From: DAOUBP01 sp034432655
GTDB lineage: Bacteria > Chloroflexota > Anaerolineae > CG2-30-64-16
Direction: 5' to 3'
Assembly: GCA_034432655.1 (NCBI GenBank)
Contig: DAOUBP010000118.1
Coordinates: 1 to 32,502, forward strand
Length of the DNA: 32,502 nt
Below the pieces are notes generated by a model that did not search any database, had not been told where the DNA came from, and saw only the letters and a program-made list of their open reading frames with translations. A program made the position numbers and the translations under genes. The number at the start of each line of letters is the position of its first letter. Within the stretch, counting starts at the first letter, position 1. Below are positions 23,380 to 31,434 of the stretch, one piece after another.

Positions 23380-25344
23380 TCATTTGGCGGCCAGCTGGAA
23401 GCGCGCCACATCCAGATTGATGAAACTGCCGTCCTCTGCGCGGCGATACAGGATTACCGTCAGGCCATCCACTGTCGTTTCCGTGGGCAGTTGAAGCGGG
23501 TACGCGTCCACCACGATCTCGCCGGCCGCCCAGCGGCGCATCGGGTAGGCGCCGAAGACGGGATGAACGTGGTCGCGTTGAGCCAGTTCTGCGTTTCCGC
23601 CGATCAACCGCACAGAAACCGCCCAGTCCTCGGCTGGAGGTGCGGGGGCCAGCCAGACCAACGTCACGACGTGTTCGCCGGTGAGCGCGTTTTTCTCCAG
23701 CCGGCCGCCGATCAGGCGGACGGTGCCGGCGAAGTCGTGCAGCCATGGCAATAGGCCGGCCGGCGCCGTCTTCCGCGGTTCCCGATACACGGCGATCAGG
23801 GTGCGGCCCAATGCGCTGTAACGGGCTTCGGCGCCGATCTCGCGGGGCACCAGCGGCAGCGCAGCTTCCGTGACCACAAAGCCCTCACGGGCGAAATACT
23901 CCTCAGCCTGGGCCGGCGTGATCACAGACAGATCAGGGCGCCGGCCCCAAATCTGCGTTATATAGTTCAGCGCCAGGCCCTCATCGTAGGTGGTCAATAT
24001 GGCTGCACCGGGTGGCGGATCATCGGCCAGGATGATCCAGGCCGGCACCAGGCCCGTGTCGTCCGGCCGGTCTGAGGCGTCGGCGCGGGGATAGGAGATG
24101 GCCGCGCGATAGACGACCAGGGCCATCAGCACAATCAGGACCGGTGTCCAGCGGATCAACACCTCCTTCGCAGTGGCGACTTCAGTCGCTTTCCCGAAGA
24201 GGCGTAACTGCACCCCCCACGCAGCCGCAGCAGCGATCCCGGCCGCCAGCAACGCGTATACCGGCATGATCACCTGATACCAGTTCCCCAGCCGATCCAC
24301 CCAACAGAACGCCAGGTAAATCGCCAGCGTGCCGAAGAAGAGGCCTGCGCGCCTGCGCCCCAGGGAGAGCCAGCCCAACAGGCCGAGGATCAACCCGGGC
24401 CAGGTCATCTCGCCCCAGATCAGTGCGGGGAATTCGTGGGTGAAGAAAGGGGTCAGCGACCATGTCAGCTCGTTGCGACCCTGCTCGGTGGAAAGGAAGC
24501 TCCAGAACCATTGCCATGTGCTCTGCCATTGGCCCATCCCGCGCCACTCCGGGTGCTGGGCCCCGCGCACATAGACGTAGCTGTAGCTCAGCAGGGGCAG
24601 CAGCGCCAGGCCGATGGCGCGGCCCACCAGCCGGCCGTCCTTGAGCAGTTCTGGCCTCCGGCTGAGCACCAGGGCCAGGGCGGGCGGGACGATGGCCAAC
24701 ACCGTGATCTGGTGCGCCAGGCCGATACCCGTCAGCAGCGCCATGCCCAGCAAGTAACGCTCCTCTTGTACCCGTTCCCAGCGCAGCGCCAACCACGTGA
24801 AGGCCAGGGTCCACGCCACCGACGAGGTGTATTGTTCGGTAGTCACCGCATAGTACCAGAAGAAGTACGTCACTCCGTAGAAGCTGGTGGCCAGGAAGGC
24901 GATCAGCCATGCGTTGCGCTCTGAGAGCATGGCTTGGCGGTCTGCGCGTGTCCGTTGTTGTTCTCCGGCCCCCGGCCCGGTGAGCAGCTCCAGGATCAAC
25001 CTATAGAGCAGGCCTAACGCGATCAACGCCCACAAGGTGGAGTAGCTGGACAAGAGGGAGATCGCGTTGGCCCCGGGCCCCAGCAGCAACCGGCCGCTGT
25101 GGAACCAGAGCCAGCCGCCCATGGTGTAGAGGGGATAGCCGGGCGCGTTGCTGAAGCGGCCCTGCGCCTGGGCATACTGATGGGTGATCAGGTCCCCGCC
25201 GGCCAGCTCGCCGGGCCGCAGGCCGTCGTCCAGGGTGAACCCATAAAGCAAGGCAAAGGCCAGGATCAGCAAGATACCTCCCCGGCCAGCCGGGGATCCA
25301 GGGAGGGCCAGAAGGCCACGAGGAGTTCGGAGCGCTCGTTGCAT
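23380..25344 (-). CDS. DUF2723-type multi-pass membrane protein (putative O-glycosyltransferase)
   Basis: Integral membrane protein of 654 residues with ~11 hydrophobic helices up to ~420 and a soluble C-terminal part with beta-rich end. After helix 1 (~24-36) the external loop carries D51 and the motif NAPGYPLYTMGGWLW (66-80), characteristic of DUF2723, a GT-C-like family proposed to glycosylate proteins or lipids. The ATG at 25344 is preferred to a frame extension to 25524 because a consensus promoter places the transcript start at or next to this ATG; the extended N-terminus is also uncharacteristic and overlaps the divergent gene. Donor and acceptor are unknown. Confidence 0.82.
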   Translation of the reverse strand: MQRALRTPRGLLALPGSPAGRGGILLILAFALLYGFTLDDGLRPGELAGGDLITHQYAQAQGRFSNAPGYPLYTMGGWLWFHSGRLLLGPGANAISLLSSYSTLWALIALGLLYRLILELLTGPGAGEQQRTRADRQAMLSERNAWLIAFLATSFYGVTYFFWYYAVTTEQYTSSVAWTLAFTWLALRWERVQEERYLLGMALLTGIGLAHQITVLAIVPPALALVLSRRPELLKDGRLVGRAIGLALLPLLSYSYVYVRGAQHPEWRGMGQWQSTWQWFWSFLSTEQGRNELTWSLTPFFTHEFPALIWGEMTWPGLILGLLGWLSLGRRRAGLFFGTLAIYLAFCWVDRLGNWYQVIMPVYALLAAGIAAAAAWGVQLRLFGKATEVATAKEVLIRWTPVLIVLMALVVYRAAISYPRADASDRPDDTGLVPAWIILADDPPPGAAILTTYDEGLALNYITQIWGRRPDLSVITPAQAEEYFAREGFVVTEAALPLVPREIGAEARYSALGRTLIAVYREPRKTAPAGLLPWLHDFAGTVRLIGGRLEKNALTGEHVVTLVWLAPAPPAEDWAVSVRLIGGNAELAQRDHVHPVFGAYPMRRWAAGEIVVDAYPLQLPTETTVDGLTVILYRRAEDGSFINLDVARFQLAAK

Positions 25345-25350
25345 GATCCC

Positions 25351-25379
25351 ACTATATCCGTATGCCGGGCACCTGTCAA
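25351..25379 (-). promoter_or_regulatory. Promoter giving a leaderless DUF2723-gene mRNA
   Basis: On the minus strand TTGACA (25379-25374), a 17-bp spacer and TATAGT (25356-25351). Six bases separate the -10 from the ATG at 25344, so the expected start is the A of the ATG or a base next to it. No ribosome-binding site can fit. Confidence 0.75.
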
Positions 25380-25404
25380 ACTGATCTTCAAACCGGCCTT
25401 CTCT

Positions 25405-25433
25405 TTGTGCGCGTCCTGTAATCCGATTATAAT
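25405..25433 (+). promoter_or_regulatory. Promoter of the amidotransferase-like gene
   Basis: TTGTGC (25405-25410), 17-bp spacer, TATAAT (25428-25433). Start near 25440, ~50 bases before the GTG at 25493. Divergent from the leaderless promoter. Confidence 0.65.
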
Positions 25434-25492
25434 CTCTCCACTGCGGGGGCTGTTTGAGCAAACTGCCCAATTCGAGATCAGGAGCATTGTTT

Positions 25493-26233
25493 GTGACGCA
25501 AAAACACCATCCGTTGATCGGCATCCCGGCCGCCAGTTACACCGACCAGGAGTATGTGGCGACGCCGACCAACCGGTTCAACGGCAACTATCCCGCGGCG
25601 CTGGCCGCGTGCGGCGCGCTGCCGCTGGTCATCCCGCTCAACCTGCCTGACGCGATCCTGCGGGAGATCTTCCTGCGCCTGGACGGCCTGTGCCTGCCCG
25701 GCGGCGTGGATGTGGACCCGGCGTACTACGGCGAGCCGCGGCATCCCGACCTGGGCCAGGTGGATACGGCCCGCGATGACACCGAGCTGAAACTGGCGCG
25801 TTGGGCACTGGATGCCGATCTGCCGATCCTGGGCATCTGCCGGGGGATTCAATTGCTCAACGTGGCGGCCGGTGGCAGCCTGTACCAGCACATTCCCGCG
25901 CAATTGCCGCAAGCCGAACGGCACAATTACAGGCTGGCGGAGGTCGCGTGGGATCAGCCCACCCACCGCGTGCGGTTGGCCGAGGGCAGCTTGTTGGCAC
26001 GGGTGTTAGGCGCAACCGAGGTGATGACGAACAGCTATCATCATCAGGCGGTGAAACAGGTGGCTGTCGGCTTCCGGACGGTAGCATGGGCCGACGACGG
26101 CGTGGTGGAAGGCATCGAGCATCCTGACCGGCGCTTTGCCGTGGCGGTGCAATGGCATCCGGAGGGCATGTTCCGCGCAGATCCCTTCGCCAGGCGCCTT
26201 TTTGAGGCGTTCGTGGCGGCCGCTCGGGGCTGA
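25493..26233 (+). CDS. Gamma-glutamyl-gamma-aminobutyrate hydrolase family protein (peptidase C26)
   Basis: Class I glutamine-amidotransferase-fold hydrolase of 246 residues, related to PuuD and other gamma-glutamyl hydrolases; substrate unproven. The GTG at 25493 is preferred over a TTG at 25454 because AGGAG (25480-25484) is eight bases upstream. The catalytic triad is C116 in GICRGIQLLN, H222 and E224 in QWHPEG. LPGGVDVDPAYYGEP (68-82) and the NSYHHQAVK segment (180-188) are family landmarks. murI begins 16 bases after its stop, so they are probably co-transcribed, a loose link through glutamyl compounds and peptidoglycan. Confidence 0.9.
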   Translation: MTQKHHPLIGIPAASYTDQEYVATPTNRFNGNYPAALAACGALPLVIPLNLPDAILREIFLRLDGLCLPGGVDVDPAYYGEPRHPDLGQVDTARDDTELKLARWALDADLPILGICRGIQLLNVAAGGSLYQHIPAQLPQAERHNYRLAEVAWDQPTHRVRLAEGSLLARVLGATEVMTNSYHHQAVKQVAVGFRTVAWADDGVVEGIEHPDRRFAVAVQWHPEGMFRADPFARRLFEAFVAAARG

Positions 26234-26249
26234 GCAACGAGCAGGAAAT

Positions 26250-27071
26250 ATGTCCGGTGCACCTCTGCCGCTGATCGGCATCTTCGATTCCGGGGTGGGC
26301 GGCCTGTCGGTGACGCGCGAGATCATGGCGCAACTGCCGGGCCAGCCCTTCATCTACCTGGCAGATCAAGCCAACGCGCCCTATGGCCAGCGCACCCTGG
26401 CCGAGATTCGCATCCTTGCCGGCGGGATCACCCGCTTTTTGCTGGCAAAAGGGGCGGCGATGATCGTGGTGGCCTGCAACACGGCTTCGGCCGCCGCGTT
26501 GCACTGGCTTCGAGCACAGTTCCCCGCAGTGCCGTTCGTGGGGATGGAACCGGCCGTCAAGCCGGCGGCTGCGCGCACCCGCACCGGCCATGTGGGGGTG
26601 ATCGCCACGCCGGCCACCTTTCAGGGCGAGCTTTTTGCCAGCCTGATGGACCGCTACGCCAACAACGTCACCGTCCACACCCAGGTCTGCCCGGAGCTGG
26701 TGCCGCTGGTGGAAGCCGGCGAGGTGGACTCCCCCCGGGCGCGTGCAACCGTCCACGCTTACCTGGCCCCGTTGCTGGCCGCCGGGATTGACGAGCTGGT
26801 GTTAGGGTGCACCCATTATCCGTTCCTGGCACCGCTCATCGCAGCGGAAGTGGGGCCTGGCGTGGAGGTGATAGACCCTGCCCCGGCGGTCGCGCGGCAG
26901 GTCGGCCGGGTATTAGCCCAGCATGGCTGGCTGGCCGACAGGCCCGGCCCCGGCGCGCGGCATTTCTATACCACAGGCTCGCCGGCCCGCTTTCGCGCAG
27001 CGTTGTATCATTTGTTGGGCCTACGCGCACGCGTTCGACAGGCGCGCTGGGAAGGGGAGACGCTCCGTTAA
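26250..27071 (+). CDS. murI: Glutamate racemase
   Basis: Makes D-glutamate for peptidoglycan by a two-cysteine mechanism. 273 residues. The ATG at 26250 is chosen because GIFDSGVGGLS is the conserved N-terminus; the frame could extend upstream only by overlapping the previous gene. Catalytic residues are present: D13-S14, C76 with NTAS, and C187 in LGCTHYP. The usual GDTARVPYG loop reads ADQANAPYG, a mild variant. It ends against the 18-bp bidirectional terminator shared with the convergent regulator gene. Confidence 0.94.
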   Translation: MSGAPLPLIGIFDSGVGGLSVTREIMAQLPGQPFIYLADQANAPYGQRTLAEIRILAGGITRFLLAKGAAMIVVACNTASAAALHWLRAQFPAVPFVGMEPAVKPAAARTRTGHVGVIATPATFQGELFASLMDRYANNVTVHTQVCPELVPLVEAGEVDSPRARATVHAYLAPLLAAGIDELVLGCTHYPFLAPLIAAEVGPGVEVIDPAPAVARQVGRVLAQHGWLADRPGPGARHFYTTGSPARFRAALYHLLGLRARVRQARWEGETLR

Positions 27072-27073
27072 TA

Positions 27074-27113
27074 ACCCAAAAATATCCCAAATTCGTTTGG
27101 GATATTTTTGGGT
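27074..27113. terminator. Bidirectional terminator with UUCG loop
   Basis: A perfect 18-bp inverted repeat (27074-27091 and 27096-27113) closed by TTCG, an exceptionally stable tetraloop. It begins two bases after the murI stop and ends 10 bases before the end of the convergent gene. The arms carry A/T runs, so U-rich RNA forms on both strands. Confidence 0.92.
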
Positions 27114-27123
27114 AACTGGCGTT

Positions 27124-28515
27124 TCATTTGAGTTTGAGCATGTAATAAGTGCCCTTCTTGTCCCCGATCTTGACGATCAGCCCCTGGTTGACCAGGTCGG
27201 CCAGGTCGAGCCGCAGTGTTTCGGGCGACAGATTGGGGCACAGCTCCTGGTATTCGCGGTTGGTGATCCGGCCGTATTGCTGCAAATACTGGATGGCCTG
27301 GATCTGGCGCTCGTTCAGGTGTCTGGCCCATTCCGGTGTTGGCCGTTGTGGGCCGGGGCCTGGAGGTCGCTGGCCGCGGCGCAAGATCACCGTGAAGGAA
27401 TAGGGGGTGGCCTTGAATTCCGGTGCCGGGTGGCCGCCCTCGAGCATGTCGGCGATCATGCGGTCAATCCCCAGGCCGAGCTGCTCGATATAGCCCCATT
27501 CAAACAGCCCGTTGACCAGGCGCGGGTTGCGCGAAAAGTGTTCCTCGACGATGTTGTCCAATGTGATATAGCCGGGCAGGCCGCCGGGGCTGTGGATCTC
27601 CAACCGGTCGTCGAACTGTCGGATTTCCACGCGTTTGCCAGTCAGCCGGTAGTCGCGATGGCAGACGGCGTTGACCAACGCTTCACGTACGGCGAACGGC
27701 GGGTACAGATAGTAATCCTCGCGTTTGAGGCCGCGCACTACAGCCTCGGCCCGCAGTTCGGTCATCAGGATCGCCCAGGTGTCCTCGATGACCCGGGCCA
27801 AGGCACCGTTGACATCGGCGCGGCGGCTGTAGCCCGGGAGGCTGCCGGCGCCGCGCGGGTCTGTGCCCGAAAAGCGCACGTAGACCACCCCGCTCTGCGG
27901 GATGAAGAATTCGGGGTCTTTGCCGAACAGCAGCATGCCCGCCACGGTGACCTCGCCCTGAGCGGTGAGCGCGCCGATGGCCCGCAGCAATTCCTCCTCG
28001 GTCTGGCCCAAATCGCGTCCCAGGCGCACGGTGCGGCGGTGCAGGTAATCCTGGATCACCTCTTCATCCAGGTCGGCGTAGGTGGCGCCGGGGACCGTCT
28101 CCAGCTCAAAGTCGCCGCTGGCTTTCGTCGCGGCCAACTGGCTGATCTTGGCGCCGTCCAGAGGTTCGTTGCCGTGATGGGTGCGCACCAGGACACGGCC
28201 ATCGGCCAACGAGTGCAGTTCGGAGCTGCGCGGCACAGTGATCGCCACCGCCAGGCCGGCGCGATCTTCGAATTGTTGCCATTCGGTGCGCATCAGCGGC
28301 CGGCAGCGGGAGAGAGCCGCGCGCAACAGGCCCTCCGCATCGTCGCGCAGCAGCCCGCCGGTGATCTGCCCCTGGCTATCTACGCCCAACAGCACCGTGC
28401 CCCCGTCACTGTTGGCGAACGCGACCAGGGTCTCGGCCAGGCGTTCGGCCGAGGGCTCAGGCATCACCTCCAGTTGCAGGCCGATCCCGCGGCGGAGCAG
28501 ACTTGCTAAGGACAT
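27124..28515 (-). CDS. AlbA_2 / divergent AAA ATP-binding regulator with C-terminal winged helix (COG2865-type)
   Basis: Probable DNA-binding transcriptional regulator of 463 residues. Residues ~10-125 form the AlbA_2 (Schlafen AlbA_2) domain, with FANSDGGTVLLGVDSQGQITG at ~33-53. Residues ~250-390 are HATPase-like, with REALVNAVCHRDY at 277-289 as the N-box type motif and DDRLEIHSPGGLPG at ~302-315. The last ~60 residues (RHLNERQIQAIQYLQQYGRI onward) are a winged helix. Such proteins are often regulators in accessory and defence loci, but no defence neighbour is seen here; upstream is gyrA on the same strand after 151 bases. The target is unknown. Confidence 0.87.
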   Translation of the reverse strand: MSLASLLRRGIGLQLEVMPEPSAERLAETLVAFANSDGGTVLLGVDSQGQITGGLLRDDAEGLLRAALSRCRPLMRTEWQQFEDRAGLAVAITVPRSSELHSLADGRVLVRTHHGNEPLDGAKISQLAATKASGDFELETVPGATYADLDEEVIQDYLHRRTVRLGRDLGQTEEELLRAIGALTAQGEVTVAGMLLFGKDPEFFIPQSGVVYVRFSGTDPRGAGSLPGYSRRADVNGALARVIEDTWAILMTELRAEAVVRGLKREDYYLYPPFAVREALVNAVCHRDYRLTGKRVEIRQFDDRLEIHSPGGLPGYITLDNIVEEHFSRNPRLVNGLFEWGYIEQLGLGIDRMIADMLEGGHPAPEFKATPYSFTVILRRGQRPPGPGPQRPTPEWARHLNERQIQAIQYLQQYGRITNREYQELCPNLSPETLRLDLADLVNQGLIVKIGDKKGTYYMLKLK

Positions 28516-28666
28516 CAGAACCCCCGTGTCAGATTTCCTATCATCCCAAGACGCTCAGGGGGCGATTTTGACGCGTCCTGGGACTGTGCTGCAGTGTGTC
28601 CGCGCTTGGCGGTCCGTTTCATCTTCGGGTGCCAGCGACCTGAGTTGAACGCAGTGGACAGGCGGC

Positions 28667-31264
28667 CTAATTCGCAGTGAATGCCTCTGCCAACGGCGCA
28701 TGTCCTCCGTCTTCGGCCTGTGCGACCGCGGCCCGACCGGCGGCCATGCGCGCCGCAGCCGGTGGTTGCGGCCCGTCATCCCGGCCGGCGGCCTCTTCCA
28801 CCGCAGCTGTGAGCCGGGCCATGGCCGCCACCGTATCGCCGTTATCCGGGTTGACGATGCGGACGCCGCGCGTCATGCGGCTCATCTGGCTGATGGCGGC
28901 CACCGGGGTGCGCAAAGCGACACCGTTGGCGGTGATGATGGTGATCTGGTCTTTGGCCTGTACCACACGCGCGGCGACGATGCGCCCGGTCTTGTCCAGC
29001 TGACGATGATCCAGGGTCCACTGGCCGCCGGTGTTGCGGCTGTGGCGCGGGTACTCGGCCAGGGGAGTGCGTTTGCCATAGCCGTTTTGCGTGATGATCA
29101 GCAAGTCACCGCCCGACTCCACCACGTCGAATGCGGCCACCGTATCCCCGTCGCGCAAATCTATGGCCATCACACCGGCCGCCGTGCGGCCCATGGCGCG
29201 CACCTCTTCCTCGCTGAAGCGCAGGGCCTTGCCGCCAGCTGTCACGATGATGAAATCCTGGTTGCCGAACGTGGCGCGGGCCCAGCCCAGCTCGTCACCG
29301 GGTTCCAGGTTCATGGCGATGATCCCGCTGGGCCGCACGTCGCTGAACTCGCCGAGTTTGACCCGCTTGATGCGGCCCCGGCGGGTGAGCAGTGTGACGT
29401 ATTCCGCCTGTTCGAAGTTGGGCACCACCAGCAGGGTGGTCACCCGCTCGTCAGGCGCGAGGTTCAGGAAATTGACCATTGGCAGGCCACGGCCATCGCG
29501 GGCTGCTTCGGGCAGGGCGAAGACGCGCTGGCTGTAGACGCGGCCGCGGTTGGTGAAAAACAAGATGTGATCCAGGGTGCGCGCCGCAAACAGGTCAACC
29601 ACCTCATCTTCATCCTTGGTGCGCATCCCCTGTACCCCGCGGCCCCCGCGGCGTTGGGCCCGGTAGGCCGTCACCGGCGTGCGCTTGATGTAACTGCTTT
29701 GGGTCACGCTGATCAAGACAGGCTCCTGGCGGATCAAGTCCTCCTCCGAGAAGTCTTCGGCCGCCTCCGGCACGATCTCGGTGCGCCGCGGGTCGGCGAA
29801 CCTTTCCTTTAGCTCCAGGACTTCTTCCTTGATGACCCCCAGGATGCGCTCAGGCTCGGCCAGCAACAGCTCATAGTAGGCGATCTGCCCCAGCAGCGCC
29901 TGGTACTCCTCTTCAATCTTGCGCCGTTCCAGGGCCGCCAGGCGGCGCAGTTGCATGTCCAGGATCGCCTGCGCCTGCTTCTCGCTCAGAGTGAAGCGGA
30001 CGATCAGTTTCGTGCGGGCGTCGTCGGCGCTCTCGGCCGTGCGGATGATCCGGATCACCTCGTCCAGAAACTCCAGCGCGATGCGCAGGCCCTCCAGGAT
30101 ATGAGCGCGCTCGCGTGCCACCCGCAGCAGGTAGTTGGTGCGGCGGGTGATGACCTCGATGCGGTGGTCAACGTAAAGTTGCAGGGCGCGCTTCAGGCTC
30201 AGCAAGCGCGGTTCGCCGTCCACCAGGGCCAGCATGTTCACGCCGAAGGTGCTTTGCAGCGGTGTGTACTTGTACAGCTGGTTGAGCACCTTCCGCGGCA
30301 CGGCCCCGCGTTTGAGTTCGATCACGATGCGCATCCCTTTGCGATCCGACTCATCGCGCAGGTCGCTGATGTCGTTGATGCGCCCATCCCGCACCAGCTC
30401 GGCAATCCGCTCCAGGAGGGTGCTCTTGTTGAGTTGATAGGGGATCTCGGTGACCAGGATGCGATGGCGGCCGCCGCTCATCTCCTCGATGCGCGTCCGG
30501 GCCCGCATGATCACCCGGCCCTTGCCGGTGCCATAGGCCAGTTTGATCTCCTCCCGGCCCAACACCAGCCCGCCGGTCGGGAAGTCGGGGCCCTGGATGA
30601 AGCGCATGAGCTCATCTACCGTCACGTTTTCCACATCGGACCAGCGGTCAATGAGGAACACGATGGCGTCCACCAGTTCGCTCAGATTGTGGGGCGGGAT
30701 GTTGGTGGCCATGCCGACCGCGATGCCGCTGTTTCCGTTCAGCAGCAGATTGGGCAGCAGGCCCGGCAGCACCGCGGGCTCCTGCAAGCTGCCGTCGAAA
30801 TTGTCGTTCCAGTCAACTGTTTCTTTTTCGATATCGGCCAGCAGGGATTCGGCGATGCGGGCCAGGCGCGCCTCGGTGTACCGCATGGCGGCCGGCGCGT
30901 CCCCGTCCACCGAGCCGAAATTGCCCTGGCCGTCCACCAAAGGATAACGCAGGCTGAAATCCTGGGCCATGCGCGCCATGGCGTCATAAACAGCCGAATC
31001 ACCGTGGGGATGATATTTGCCCAACACCTCACCGACGATGCGGGCCGATTTTTTGTAGGGGGTGCCGGGGCGGATGCCCATGTCGTGCATGGCAAACAGG
31101 ATCCGCCGCTGCACGGGCTTAAGGCCGTCGCGCGCGTCAGGGAGCGCGCGCGCAACAATCACGCTCATCGCGTAATCCAGATACGCGCCGCGCATCTCCT
31201 CGTCAATGCTGATCGGCCGGACAATTCCCAGGGGGCTGGGAGATATTTCGATCTGGTTGTTCAT
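28667..31264 (-). CDS. gyrA: DNA gyrase subunit A
   Basis: Breakage-reunion subunit of gyrase, 865 residues. Catalytic tyrosine Y129 in AAMRYTEARL. The quinolone region reads HPHGDSAVYD, with S90 and D94 matching E. coli S83 and D87, that is, the susceptible residues. The GyrA box QRRGGRG (537-543) in the C-terminal wrapping domain identifies gyrase rather than topoisomerase IV. The last ~50 residues are a Pro/Ala-rich acidic tail. The ATG at 31264 has GAGGAG upstream. gyrB is not in the window. Confidence 0.97.
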   Translation of the reverse strand: MNNQIEISPSPLGIVRPISIDEEMRGAYLDYAMSVIVARALPDARDGLKPVQRRILFAMHDMGIRPGTPYKKSARIVGEVLGKYHPHGDSAVYDAMARMAQDFSLRYPLVDGQGNFGSVDGDAPAAMRYTEARLARIAESLLADIEKETVDWNDNFDGSLQEPAVLPGLLPNLLLNGNSGIAVGMATNIPPHNLSELVDAIVFLIDRWSDVENVTVDELMRFIQGPDFPTGGLVLGREEIKLAYGTGKGRVIMRARTRIEEMSGGRHRILVTEIPYQLNKSTLLERIAELVRDGRINDISDLRDESDRKGMRIVIELKRGAVPRKVLNQLYKYTPLQSTFGVNMLALVDGEPRLLSLKRALQLYVDHRIEVITRRTNYLLRVARERAHILEGLRIALEFLDEVIRIIRTAESADDARTKLIVRFTLSEKQAQAILDMQLRRLAALERRKIEEEYQALLGQIAYYELLLAEPERILGVIKEEVLELKERFADPRRTEIVPEAAEDFSEEDLIRQEPVLISVTQSSYIKRTPVTAYRAQRRGGRGVQGMRTKDEDEVVDLFAARTLDHILFFTNRGRVYSQRVFALPEAARDGRGLPMVNFLNLAPDERVTTLLVVPNFEQAEYVTLLTRRGRIKRVKLGEFSDVRPSGIIAMNLEPGDELGWARATFGNQDFIIVTAGGKALRFSEEEVRAMGRTAAGVMAIDLRDGDTVAAFDVVESGGDLLIITQNGYGKRTPLAEYPRHSRNTGGQWTLDHRQLDKTGRIVAARVVQAKDQITIITANGVALRTPVAAISQMSRMTRGVRIVNPDNGDTVAAMARLTAAVEEAAGRDDGPQPPAAARMAAGRAAVAQAEDGGHAPLAEAFTAN

Positions 31265-31298
31265 AACCGCTCCTCGGTGGTGCGTAACACACCTTTTT

Positions 31299-31304
31299 AT
31301 TATA
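31299..31304 (-). promoter_or_regulatory. -10 box of gyrA
   Basis: TATAAT on the minus strand at 31304-31299, 34 bases before the ATG. The -35 position is not convincing. Confidence 0.5.
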
Positions 31305-31390
31305 CCTCAGAACGGTCATTTCGGCCATTTAGAGGGGGATGGCCGCGGGGAAAGCACCGCTGTTATCTGCGGTTTTGCGCGTTGGGTTTG

Positions 31391-31428
31391 ACGGCCTGAG
31401 GACGTGGGGAGCGGTGCCCTCAGGCCGT
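31391..31428 (-). terminator. Hairpin between the heptad-repeat gene and gyrA
   Basis: ACGGCCTGAGG (31391-31401) pairs perfectly with CCTCAGGCCGT (31418-31428). It lies directly after the stop of the heptad-repeat gene, where a terminator would be expected, but there is no clear U-run on the minus strand. Confidence 0.55.
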
Positions 31429-31434
31429 TTCGTC

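Noticed and set aside
26923..28509. Open frame of 528 codons on the + strand opposite the AlbA-type regulator.
   Set aside because: It crosses the murI end and the bidirectional terminator and has no domain; a shadow frame.
29951..31399. Long open frame on the + strand opposite gyrA (482 codons).
   Set aside because: It is the GC-rich shadow of gyrA; no ribosome site or recognisable domain, while gyrA is unmistakable.
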